Assembly: GCF_018982965.1 (NCBI RefSeq)
Contig: NZ_JACBYP010000029.1
Coordinates: forward strand, 1 to 64,000
Origin: Streptomyces mayonensis
GTDB lineage: Bacteria; Actinomycetota; Actinomycetes; Streptomycetales; Streptomycetaceae
DNA length: 64,000 nucleotides
Reading direction: 5' to 3'
The translations under genes and the position numbers were made by a program. Shown here one piece after another: positions 52,286-60,499 of the stretch; within the stretch, counting starts at the first letter, position 1; each line of letters starts with the position of its first letter. A model generated the notes under the pieces. That model had not been told where the DNA came from. It saw only the letters and a program-made list of their open reading frames with translations, and did not search any database.

Positions 52286-53829
52286 GGGCGACTGCCTTCG
52301 GCTGCGTCGGCTGCGTGCGCGTGGCGGTACAGCGCGAGGGACGGCGCGCAGCGGCCCGTGGCATCACGCCGGTGCAGCTCGGCGAGGAGCGCGTACGCCC
52401 AGGTACGGCCGAGCGTGCGGCCCCACTCGAGGGGTCCGAGCGGGTAGTTGACGCCCAGCCGCATCGCGGTGTCGACGTCCGCCCCGGTGGCGACGCCCTT
52501 GGCGACGGCGTCGTGCGCCAGGTCGACGATGCGCGCCACGGTGCGGGCGACGATCATGCCGGGTACGTCACCGATGACGCTGACCTGTTTGCCGAGCGCC
52601 TGGAAGAGGCCCGTGGCCCCGTCGAGCGTCCCGCGCGGTGTGCCGGGACCGGCGGACAGGGCGATGCGGGTGGCGCGGCGGTAGTCGAGGGCGAGGTCGA
52701 AGTGGACGGTGTCGCCGAGTTCGCCGGTGGTGCGGCCGTCGGCGAGCAGCAGCTGTCCGCCGCCGGGCAGGACGAGCCGCCCGCAGGTGCCGCCGCCCTT
52801 CTCCCCGCCCTCGGCCTCCCGGACCTCGGCCTCCCGGACCTCGACGCCCGCCTCGCGGACCAGCCCGACCAGTCCGGCGGCCGGACCCAGGTCCCCCTCG
52901 ACGACGACGTACGCGGGCGGGTCGGCAGGCCCGGCGGTCTGCGGCTCGGGGCGCCCGGCGCCCTCCCCGTACGCGTACCAGCCGTGTCCGCTCTTGCGGC
53001 CGAGCCGCCCCGACTCGACCAGCCGGCGCTGGGCCGGCGACGGCGTGAAGCGCACGTCCTGGAAGAAGGCCTGCCACACGGAGTGCGTGACGGACTCGTT
53101 CACGTCCTGCCCGATGAGGTCGGTCAGCTCGAACGCGCCCATCCTGAAGCCGCCCGACTCGCGCAGCACCGCGTCGATCGTGGCCGGGTCGGCGCCCCGG
53201 TCCTCGTACACGGCGAAGGCCTCGGCGTAGAAGGGCCGGGCGATGCGGTTGACGACGAAGCCCGGGGCGTCGGCGCAGGCGACCGGCGTCTTGCCCCAGG
53301 CGCGGGCCGTGTCGTACGCGCGCGTGGCCGACGCGGGGTCGGTGGCGGACCCGGAGACGACCTCCACCAGCGGGAGCAGCGGCGCGGGGTTGAAGAAGTG
53401 CAGGCCGACGAAGCGGCCGGGGCCGCGCAGCACGCCGCCGATCGCGGTGACGGACAGGGAGGAGGTGTTGGTGGCGAGCAGGCAGACGTCGCCGACGACG
53501 TCCTCCAGGGCGCGCAGCAGCTCCTGCTTGGCGTCCAGCCGCTCCACGACCGCCTCGACGACGAGCCCGCAGCCGGCGAGGCCGTCGAGACTCTCGGCGG
53601 CCGTGAGCCGGGCGCGGGCCGCGTCCCGTTCGGTGCCGGTGAGGCGTTCCTTCTCGACGAGCCGGTCGAGCCGGGCGCCGATCGCGGCGGCCGCTTCCCG
53701 GGCCCGCCCGGGCAGGGTGTCGTACAGCCGCACGGGATGGCCCGCGACCAGCGCCACCTGGGCGATGCCCTGGCCCATGGTGCCGGTGCCGACGACGGCC
53801 ACCGGGCTGCTGAGGTCGAGTGCTGTCAT
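52282..53829 (-). CDS. 3-hydroxyacyl-CoA dehydrogenase (PaaH-like)
   Basis: A protein of 515 residues. N-terminal NAD-binding fold VAVVGTGTMGQGIAQVALVAGHPVRLYD, catalytic His region FVGLHFFNPAPLLPLVEVVSG, and two C-terminal helical domains as in the long PaaH/HbdA type. A Glu/Val/Arg-rich insertion (VEVREAEVREAEGGEKGGG) lies between them. It oxidises 3-hydroxyacyl-CoA to 3-oxoacyl-CoA in fatty-acid or phenylacetate catabolism. First gene of an operon with the TetR gene; divergent from the PaaN-like gene. Confidence 0.92.
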   Translation of the reverse strand: MTALDLSSPVAVVGTGTMGQGIAQVALVAGHPVRLYDTLPGRAREAAAAIGARLDRLVEKERLTGTERDAARARLTAAESLDGLAGCGLVVEAVVERLDAKQELLRALEDVVGDVCLLATNTSSLSVTAIGGVLRGPGRFVGLHFFNPAPLLPLVEVVSGSATDPASATRAYDTARAWGKTPVACADAPGFVVNRIARPFYAEAFAVYEDRGADPATIDAVLRESGGFRMGAFELTDLIGQDVNESVTHSVWQAFFQDVRFTPSPAQRRLVESGRLGRKSGHGWYAYGEGAGRPEPQTAGPADPPAYVVVEGDLGPAAGLVGLVREAGVEVREAEVREAEGGEKGGGTCGRLVLPGGGQLLLADGRTTGELGDTVHFDLALDYRRATRIALSAGPGTPRGTLDGATGLFQALGKQVSVIGDVPGMIVARTVARIVDLAHDAVAKGVATGADVDTAMRLGVNYPLGPLEWGRTLGRTWAYALLAELHRRDATGRCAPSLALYRHAHAADAAEGSRP

Positions 53830-53885
53830 GTGCGCGATCCTCCCGCACGGGGTTTTCCACAGATACGGCGGTCCCCCTTGTCCCG

Positions 53886-53899
53886 ACCGATCGTTCGGT
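53886..53899. promoter_or_regulatory. TetR-type operator in the HCDH/PaaN divergent promoter
   Basis: ACCGATCGTTCGGT, an uninterrupted 14-bp palindrome, 57-70 bp upstream of the hydroxyacyl-CoA dehydrogenase start. The same ACCGA-N4-TCGGT pattern occurs before bkd operon 2 at 50856. Confidence 0.65.
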
Positions 53900-54100
53900 T
53901 ACTCTAGCCGTGTCCACCTGTTCCCGCCCAGGTTTCCCCCAGGTCCACGGACGCGACGGAGAGCCGAAGGAGCGCCGACGGAGGACCGGAGACCGAGGAG
54001 GACCGGCCGAGCGTCGCCGGCGATCCGGCGGTCTCCCGGTCCGGCCCGGTCGGCGCGGCCGGCGATCCCGCGGGCCCGTGGAGACGAGGAGTTGGTCCGC

Positions 54101-55792
54101 ATGGCCGCCGAACCCACCGCACACCAGCTGATCGCCCGGCACCGGCCGACCCTGGACCTGGCGCTGGAGACGATCCGCACGCGCGCGTACTGGTCCCCGC
54201 ACCCCGAGCACCCCAAGGCCTACGGGGAGAACGGCAGCCTGGACACGGCCGCGGGCAAGGCCGCCTTCGACGCCCTGCTCGGCACCCGCCTCGACCTCGG
54301 CCAGCCCGGCACCGACGGCTGGGTCGGCGGCGAGGTCTCCCCGTACGGCGTGGAGCTGGGCGTGGAGTACCCGCACGCGGACCTCGACGTGCTGCTGCCC
54401 GCGATGGAGGCGGGCCGGAAGGCGTGGCGGGACGCGGGCGCGGAGCTGCGCGCGGCGGTCTGCCTGGAGATCCTCAAGCGGATCGCCGACCGGACCATGG
54501 AGTTCGCCCAGGCGGTCATGCACACGTCCGGCCAGGCCTTCATGATGGCCTTCCAGGCGGGCGGCCCGCACGCCCAGGACCGCGGCATGGAGGCCGTGGC
54601 CTACGCGTACGCGGAGCAGTCCCGCACGCCGGACACCGCGGAGTGGACCAAGCCGCAGGGCAAGCGCGACCCGCTCACGCTCACCAAGCGGTTCACGCCG
54701 GTCCCGCGCGGCATCGGCCTGGTCGTCGGCTGCAACACCTTCCCCACGTGGAACGGCTACCCGGGCCTGTTCGCCTCCCTCGCCACCGGCAACGCGGTCC
54801 TGGTCAAGCCCCACCCCCGCGCGGTGCTGCCGCTCGCGCTCACCGTCCGGGTCGCCCGCGACGTCCTCACGGAGGCGGGCTTCGACCCGAACCTGGTCGC
54901 GCTGGCCGCCGAACGCCCCGGCGAGGGCATCGCCAAGACCCTCGCGACCCGGCCCGAGATCCGGATCATCGACTACACCGGCTCCACCGCCTTCGGCGAC
55001 TGGCTGGAGGCCAACGCCCGCCAGGCCCAGGTGTACACGGAGAAGGCGGGCGTCAACACGGTGCTCGTGGAGTCGACCGACGACTACCGGGGCATGCTCG
55101 CCAACCTGGCCTTCTCGCTCTCCCTCTACAGCGGCCAGATGTGCACCACCCCGCAGAACCTGCTGATCCCCCGCGACGGCATCCGCACCGACCAGGGCGA
55201 CAAGACCTACGACGAGGTGAGTGCCGACCTCGCGCGAGCCGTCGACGGCCTCCTCGGCGACGACGCCCGCGCGAACGCCGTGCTCGGCGCGATCGTCAAC
55301 CCGGACGTCAAGGCCCGCCTGGAGGCCGCCGCCGGGCTCGGCGAGGTCGCCCTGGCCTCCCGCGAAGTGACCCACCCGGAGTTCCCGGACGCGGTCGTGC
55401 GCACCCCCGTGATCGTCAAGCTGGACGGCGCCAAGCCCGAGGACGAGGCCGCGTACACCAGCGAGTGCTTCGGCCCGGTCTCCTTCGCCGTCGCCGTCGA
55501 CTCCACCACCCACGCCCTGGAGCTGCTGCGGCACAGCGTCCGCGAGAAGGGCGCGATGACGGTCGGCGCGTACACGACGGACCCGGAGGTCGAGGAGGCC
55601 GTGCAGGAGGTCTGCCTGGACGAGGCGGCCCAGCTCTCCCTGAACCTCACCGGCGGTGTGTACGTCAACCAGACGGCCGCCTTCTCCGACTTCCACGGCT
55701 CGGGCGGCAACCCGGCGGCCAACGCGGCCCTGTGCGACGGCGCGTTCGTCGCGGGCCGCTTCCGCGTGGTGGAGGTCCGCCGGCCTGCCTAG
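54101..55792 (+). CDS. paaN: PaaN-like aldehyde dehydrogenase (phenylacetate-degradation type)
   Basis: A protein of 563 residues matching the single-domain PaaN family (no fused enoyl-CoA hydratase domain). ALDH features: GCNTFPTWNGYPGLFASLATGNAVLVKPHP (cofactor region), YTEKAGVNTVLVES (Glu), nucleophile Cys 348 in SGQMCTTPQN, and C-terminal NQTAAFSDFHGSGGNPAAN. It should oxidise an aldehyde intermediate of aromatic-ring or branched-chain degradation. No paaABCDE oxygenase genes are present, so the pathway may be different from classical phenylacetate breakdown. ATG 54101 follows AGGAG. Confidence 0.88.
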   Translation: MAAEPTAHQLIARHRPTLDLALETIRTRAYWSPHPEHPKAYGENGSLDTAAGKAAFDALLGTRLDLGQPGTDGWVGGEVSPYGVELGVEYPHADLDVLLPAMEAGRKAWRDAGAELRAAVCLEILKRIADRTMEFAQAVMHTSGQAFMMAFQAGGPHAQDRGMEAVAYAYAEQSRTPDTAEWTKPQGKRDPLTLTKRFTPVPRGIGLVVGCNTFPTWNGYPGLFASLATGNAVLVKPHPRAVLPLALTVRVARDVLTEAGFDPNLVALAAERPGEGIAKTLATRPEIRIIDYTGSTAFGDWLEANARQAQVYTEKAGVNTVLVESTDDYRGMLANLAFSLSLYSGQMCTTPQNLLIPRDGIRTDQGDKTYDEVSADLARAVDGLLGDDARANAVLGAIVNPDVKARLEAAAGLGEVALASREVTHPEFPDAVVRTPVIVKLDGAKPEDEAAYTSECFGPVSFAVAVDSTTHALELLRHSVREKGAMTVGAYTTDPEVEEAVQEVCLDEAAQLSLNLTGGVYVNQTAAFSDFHGSGGNPAANAALCDGAFVAGRFRVVEVRRPA

Positions 55793-55811
55793 CGGGAGGT
55801 CCGGCAGGGGC

Positions 55812-56597
55812 CTATGGCTGCTGCTGGACCGCCCCGCCGGTGGCGCTCCAGTGGTACAGCGTCATGGCGACGCTGGTCGCGAGGTTGTAGCTGGACACCT
55901 GGGGGCGCATCGGCAGCGCCACCAGGTGGTCGGCCCGTGCGCGCAGCTCGTGCGAGAGCCCGCTGCGCTCGGAGCCGAACGCGAGCAGCGCGTCGTCCGG
56001 CAGCTTCAGCCCCCGGATGTCCTCGCCCTCCGGATCGAGCGCGAACACCGGCCCCGGCGGCAGCTCCGCCACCTCCAGCCGCTCGACGGCGGTCGCGAAG
56101 TGCAGCCCCGCGCCGCCGCGCACCACCGTGGGGTGCCAGGGGTCGAGCGTCCCGGTGGTGACCACGCCGGTCGCGCCGAAGCCCGCCGCCAGCCGGATCA
56201 CCGCACCCGCGTTGCCGAGGTTGCGCGGCTGGTCGAGGACGACCACGGGCGTGCGCCGGGGCGTGTGCGCCAGCGCCGCCAGGTTGGCCGCGCGCGGCGG
56301 CCGTACGGCCAGGGCGGCCACCGCGGTGGGGTGCGGCCGCGCGACGAGCGACGCGTACGCCTCGTACGGCACCCCGGTCAGCAGGCCGTCCAGCCTCTCG
56401 CGGACGTCGGGGGCCAGTTCGGCGGCGAGGGCCAGGGCGCCGGCGCGGTCACCGGCGACGGCCACCGGGACCTCGGCGCCGAACCGCAGCGCGTGCTTGA
56501 GCGCGTGGAAGCCGTCGAGCAGGACGCACGCCTCCGCGTGCCGGCGCCAGACGGACAGCGCGTGCGGCACGGCCTGCGGCGGTCCGGACCCGGTCAT
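55812..56597 (-). CDS. TrmH/SpoU-family RNA 2'-O-methyltransferase
   Basis: A protein of 261 residues. Motif 1 VVVLDQPRNLGNAGAVIRLAAGFGATGVV, motif 2 LLAFGSERSGLS, motif 3 LPMRPQVSSYNLATSVAMTLYHW: the knotted SPOUT fold. N-terminal substrate-binding domain ~1-110. It methylates a ribose in rRNA or tRNA; the target is unknown. Overlaps the HTTM gene by 4 bp. Confidence 0.92.
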   Translation of the reverse strand: MTGSGPPQAVPHALSVWRRHAEACVLLDGFHALKHALRFGAEVPVAVAGDRAGALALAAELAPDVRERLDGLLTGVPYEAYASLVARPHPTAVAALAVRPPRAANLAALAHTPRRTPVVVLDQPRNLGNAGAVIRLAAGFGATGVVTTGTLDPWHPTVVRGGAGLHFATAVERLEVAELPPGPVFALDPEGEDIRGLKLPDDALLAFGSERSGLSHELRARADHLVALPMRPQVSSYNLATSVAMTLYHWSATGGAVQQQP

Positions 56598-57964
56598 GCC
56601 CGGAAGCCTACGTGTGTGCCCTGGGAGTCCGTGCCCGAGTCCCCGCCCGAGGTTCCCGGCGGCGTCCCGCCCGAGTCCGCGGCCGCTCCCGGCTCCGCGG
56701 TGGAGTCCTCGCCGGCGCCCCTGCCGCTCCCCGGCCCCGGTGCGGCAGCGGGCTTCGTGCGCGGCCCCGGCAGCGCCGCCCCCGTACCGCCGTCGCCGGG
56801 CCGGCCGCCTGCCGCTCCCGCGGGCAGCCGGCCCAGCAGCCGCGCACGCGCGCGTGCCGCCAGGTCGCCGAGGCGGCGCAGGAACGGCGTCGGCAGGAAG
56901 ACCGCGTCGGCGGCGATCATGGCCAGCGAGAAGAACGGCAGGCCGAGCGTCACGGCGATCACCGCGTGCTCGGTCATCATCACGGCCAGCAGCACGTTCT
57001 TGACCCGCCGGTTGAACAGCGTGAACGGGAAGGCCACCTGCACGGCGACCGTGCCGTAGGTGATCAGCATGACCATCGTGCCGCTGGCGGCGAGCGCGTC
57101 GGAGAGGGCGGGCCAGGGCGAGAAGTAGTCCAGGTGCAGCGGGTAGTACACGGCCGTGCCGTCCTGCCAGCGCGATCCCTGGATCTTGTACCAGCCGGCG
57201 GTGGCGTAGATCAGACAGGCCTCGGCCATGATCACGACCAGCGCGCCGTTGTGCACGATGTTGGCGACGACGTCCAGCAGGATCCGCGGCTGGCTCCCCT
57301 CCGCCGAGCGCCCCACGGCCCACCAGAGGCCGAGCGCCGCCCACACCGCCCACAGCAGCGCCGGCACGAACCAGTCGCTGTCCAGGCCGCCCGCCAGCGT
57401 CACGGTGAGCAGCAGGAAGCCGGACCCGCACCACAGCACCGGGCCGACCCGGTCCACGACCCGCTCCCCGCGCGCGCGTGCCGCGTCCGCGCGCCGGGCC
57501 CGGCGCGCGTCCAGCGACCACACCTGGGCGCAGCGGGTGAGGACGAGGTAGATGCTCATCAGGTGCAGGACGTTGTCGCCGCCGTCCCCCATGAAGACGC
57601 TGCGGTTCTGCAGCGAGAGCACACCGACCATGAACAGCACGGAGGCGGTACGGGTGCGCCAGCCCAGCAGGAGCAGCACGCTGCTCAGGACGGCCAGCGC
57701 GTAGACGAGCTCGAACCAGGCCCGCCCGTCGGACCACAGCAGCACCGTGAAGGCCCCGTTGTCCGCGATCATCTGCTCGGCCAGGTCGTGGCCCCAGGGT
57801 CCGCCCGGACCGTACAGCTCGTCGCGGTGCGGCAGTTCACGCAGCAGGAAGAGCAGCCAGGTCGCGGCGAAGCCGATGCGGATCACGGCGGTCTGGTACG
57901 GGCCGAGCGCGGCGCCGGTGACGCGGGCGATGCCGCGGGAGACGGAGCGGGCGATGCCGTTCAC
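56594..57964 (-). CDS. HTTM domain membrane protein
   Basis: A protein of 456 residues from GTG 57962-57964. It has about eight membrane helices with the HTTM (horizontally transferred transmembrane, gamma-carboxylase-like) pattern: RIGFAATWLLFLLRELPHRDELYGPGGPWG, GWRTRTASVLFMVGVLSLQNRSVFMGDGGDN, ATAGWYKIQGSRWQDGTAVYYPLHLDYFSPW. A Gly/Pro/Ala-rich cytoplasmic tail (~385-456) follows. Function of bacterial HTTM proteins is unknown. GTGA overlap with DUF5819 upstream and ATGA overlap with trmH-like downstream: one tight operon. Confidence 0.88.
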   Translation of the reverse strand: MNGIARSVSRGIARVTGAALGPYQTAVIRIGFAATWLLFLLRELPHRDELYGPGGPWGHDLAEQMIADNGAFTVLLWSDGRAWFELVYALAVLSSVLLLLGWRTRTASVLFMVGVLSLQNRSVFMGDGGDNVLHLMSIYLVLTRCAQVWSLDARRARRADAARARGERVVDRVGPVLWCGSGFLLLTVTLAGGLDSDWFVPALLWAVWAALGLWWAVGRSAEGSQPRILLDVVANIVHNGALVVIMAEACLIYATAGWYKIQGSRWQDGTAVYYPLHLDYFSPWPALSDALAASGTMVMLITYGTVAVQVAFPFTLFNRRVKNVLLAVMMTEHAVIAVTLGLPFFSLAMIAADAVFLPTPFLRRLGDLAARARARLLGRLPAGAAGGRPGDGGTGAALPGPRTKPAAAPGPGSGRGAGEDSTAEPGAAADSGGTPPGTSGGDSGTDSQGTHVGFRA

Positions 57965-59019
57965 GCGGCTCCCCCTTCCTTGGTGTCCCGTTCCTTGGTG
58001 TCCCGCTCCGGGGTGACGGACCACCAGGGCAGCTCGCGGTAGGTCGGCCGGTCGGAGACCTTCTCGCCGCTCCACGGTGGCGGCTCCACGTTGGTCGTCC
58101 GCGAACGGTACTGGACCCGCTCCACGACGCCGCCCGGCCCGGCGGCCTCGTTCCGGTCCAGGCGCAGGAGCGCGATCCGTCGGAGGTAGGTCCCGGAGAG
58201 GGAGCCGCGCAGGCCCACCGGGCGGTTCTCGGAGTCGTGGCTGGAGACGAAGAAGTCCCAGGCCCGGCGGAGTTCGTTCTGCTGCGTGTGGCTCGGCAGC
58301 GGGTTGCCGTCGATGGCACGGCCGTCCTCGGCGGACAGGTCGTACCAACCGGTGGTGCGTATCGCGCCGTCGGCCGTACTGACCTCGGCACGGACCTGCA
58401 CGGAGACGTTCTGCTGGAGCGGGTTGGGCGCGAACAGCTTCCAGTTCTGCTCGAACTCGGGGAACACCCACTCGTCCACGGCCGAACCGTGCTGCTTGGT
58501 GAGGGTGTTGGACGGGGCCACGTGCAGGAACACCAGACCTATGTGGGCGCAGACGGCGACCGCGACGACCGCGAGGGCGACCACGGCACCGACCTGGTAC
58601 CGCGGGGAGAGCGCGGCGACACCGGTGCGGGGCGTGGGGGGTGTGGAGGGCGCGGGGGACGCGGATGCGACGGCCGCAGCAGGAGGGGCGGCGTGGCCGT
58701 CCCCGGAACCCCGGCCGGAGCCGGTACCAGTGGTGCCGGTGCCGGTACTGGTCCCGGTACCCGGCCCGGCCTCCGCACCCGCCTCTACCGCCTCGCCCGC
58801 CCGGGATGTGTCTGCCGCCTCGGGCACCTCGGCCTCGGCTGCTTCAGGTACCTCGACAGTCCCGGCAGTCCCCGTAGTCCCGGCAGTCCCGGCAGCCCCG
58901 TCTGCCCCGTCTGCCCCACCGGTCTGTTCCGGTGCGCCGTCCGGCCCGGGCGGCGGCCCCTCCCGCCCGTCACGGCCCGGCCCCTGCCGGGCGTCCGAGC
59001 CCTTGTCGTACGCGTCCAT
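57961..59019 (-). CDS. DUF5819 family membrane protein
   Basis: A protein of 352 residues. The first ~130 residues are Gly/Thr/Ala/Glu-rich low complexity (GTAGTTGTAGTVEVPEAAEA), then one membrane helix (YQVGAVVALAVVAVAVCAHIGLVFLHVAP) and an external domain (DEWVFPEFEQNWKLFAPNPLQQNVSVQVRAEV) typical of DUF5819. It is encoded with an HTTM protein, a pairing I recall as common in actinobacteria, so they probably form a complex. ATG 59017-59019 was preferred to an earlier codon at 59091 because GGGGCGGA precedes it. Confidence 0.82.
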   Translation of the reverse strand: MDAYDKGSDARQGPGRDGREGPPPGPDGAPEQTGGADGADGAAGTAGTTGTAGTVEVPEAAEAEVPEAADTSRAGEAVEAGAEAGPGTGTSTGTGTTGTGSGRGSGDGHAAPPAAAVASASPAPSTPPTPRTGVAALSPRYQVGAVVALAVVAVAVCAHIGLVFLHVAPSNTLTKQHGSAVDEWVFPEFEQNWKLFAPNPLQQNVSVQVRAEVSTADGAIRTTGWYDLSAEDGRAIDGNPLPSHTQQNELRRAWDFFVSSHDSENRPVGLRGSLSGTYLRRIALLRLDRNEAAGPGGVVERVQYRSRTTNVEPPPWSGEKVSDRPTYRELPWWSVTPERDTKERDTKEGGAA

Positions 59020-59204
59020 TCCGCCCCGTTCGGTCCCGATCCGTCCATCCGCGCGCCCCGTCACGGGACGCACACGCGCCACCCGTGCCACTGCGCGGCG
59101 GCGTTCGAACGGGAACGGTACTCAGGACCGGCCGCCCGCACAGCCCCCGGTGTACCGACCGCACCGTGGCCGTCACCACATCCGGGGATGCCTTCCGGGG
59201 AACG

Positions 59205-59552
59205 CTAGAGGACGTGTCCCGGTTCGCCCTTGTCGTCCACCACGGGACGACCGGCCGCGGCCCACTCCTGCATGCCGCCGTCGACGTTCACGGCGTCGAC
59301 GCCCTGCTGGACCAGGTACATGGTGGCCTGCGCCGACCGGCCCCCGACGCGGCACAGCACGTGCACCCGGCCGTCCTGCGGCGCCGCCTCGGCCAGCTCA
59401 CCGTACCGGGCCACGAACTCGCTGAGGGGAATGTGCAGCGCCCCGGCGGCATGGCCCGCCTGCCACTCGTCGTCCTCGCGGACGTCCAGCAGGAAGTCGC
59501 CGTCCTTGAGGTCCCTGACCCCGACCGTGGGCACACCAGCTCCGAAACTCAT
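59205..59552 (-). CDS. Single-domain rhodanese
   Basis: A protein of 115 residues with one rhodanese domain: FLLDVREDDEWQAGHAAGALHIPLSEF and the active loop VLCRVGGRSAQA with the catalytic Cys (CRVGGR). It moves sulfane sulfur to a thiophilic acceptor. The ATG follows no strong ribosome site. Single gene between the DUF5819 operon and the J-domain-like gene. Confidence 0.9.
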   Translation of the reverse strand: MSFGAGVPTVGVRDLKDGDFLLDVREDDEWQAGHAAGALHIPLSEFVARYGELAEAAPQDGRVHVLCRVGGRSAQATMYLVQQGVDAVNVDGGMQEWAAAGRPVVDDKGEPGHVL

Positions 59553-59584
59553 GCCCCAGACGCTACCCGAGCCGCCGTCGGGGC

Positions 59585-60418
59585 TCAGTCCTGCCCGCGC
59601 GCCGCCGCCAGTTCCGCCTCGCGCTCGCGCACCTGCGTCGCCAGCTGTTCGGCGATCTCCTCCAGCAGACGGTCGGGGTCGTCCGGGGCCAGCCGGAGCA
59701 TGGCGCCGATCGCGCTCTCCTCCAGCTCCTTGGCGAGCAGCGTGAGCATCTCCTTGCGCCGGTCCAGCCATTCCAGGCGGGCGTACAGCTCCTCGCCCCG
59801 GCTCGGGCGCCGCTCGGGCGCCGGCCCGGCGGCCCACTCCTCGGCCAGCTCGCGCAGCTCCGCCTCGTCGCCGCGGGCGTAGGCGGCGTTGACGCGGGTG
59901 ATGAACTCCTCGCGCCGCACCCGCTCGTCCTCCTCCTGCGCCAGGTCGGGATGGGCCTTGCGGGCCAGCTCGCGGTAGAGCTTGCGGGCCTCCTCGCTCG
60001 GCCGGACCCGCTGCGGCGGCCGGACCGCCTGGTCCGTGAGCATGGCGGTGGCCTCCGGGAACAGCCCGTCCCCGTCCATCCAGCCGTGCAGCAGCTCCTC
60101 GACCCCCGGGATCGGCGTCAGCGCGGCCCGCGCCTCGTCGGCCCGGCGCCGGTCCTCGGCGTCGCCGGTGCGGGCCGCCCTGGCCTCCAGGATCTGCGCC
60201 TCCAGCTCCTCGAGCCGGGCGTACACCGGGCCGAGACGCTGCTCGTGCAGCCGGGAGAAGTTCTCGACCTCCACGCGGAAGGTCTCCAGCGCTATCTCGT
60301 ACTCGATGAGTGCCTGCTCGGCAGCCCGTACGGCCTGCTCCAGCCGTTCCTCGGGACGCGGCGCGGCACCCTCGGCACCGGCGCCGTCCTCACCCTGCTC
60401 AGCTTCCGGCGTCGTCAC
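59585..60418 (-). CDS. Coiled-coil protein with a J-domain-like segment
   Basis: A protein of 277 residues from GTG, highly charged and helical. N-terminal coiled coil (~25-105, AEQALIEYEIALETFRVEVENFSRLHEQRL). Residues ~145-195 resemble helices II-III of a J domain with the HPD motif: EARKLYRELARKAHPDLAQEEDERVRREEFITRVNAAYARGD. A second helical region (~205-275) is Glu/Leu-rich. It might help a DnaK chaperone on specific clients. No zinc centre. Family not known to me beyond that. Confidence 0.75.
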   Translation of the reverse strand: MTTPEAEQGEDGAGAEGAAPRPEERLEQAVRAAEQALIEYEIALETFRVEVENFSRLHEQRLGPVYARLEELEAQILEARAARTGDAEDRRRADEARAALTPIPGVEELLHGWMDGDGLFPEATAMLTDQAVRPPQRVRPSEEARKLYRELARKAHPDLAQEEDERVRREEFITRVNAAYARGDEAELRELAEEWAAGPAPERRPSRGEELYARLEWLDRRKEMLTLLAKELEESAIGAMLRLAPDDPDRLLEEIAEQLATQVREREAELAAARGQD

Positions 60419-60499
60419 CCGACCAGCCTAGGCCACGCTCGCGGGGGCGCCGCCCCGCAGGGAGCCGCACCGCACCGGCGTCCGGCTCGGGCCACCGGC

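Noticed and set aside
52568-55696. 1042-codon minus-strand frame opposite PaaN and part of HCDH
   Set aside because: Shadow frame with repetitive Arg/Ala/Gly content; both real genes have catalytic motifs.
54101-55792. Classical phenylacetate degradation cluster
   Set aside because: No paaABCDE, paaK or paaG genes are in the window; only PaaN-like, HCDH and TetR genes are present.
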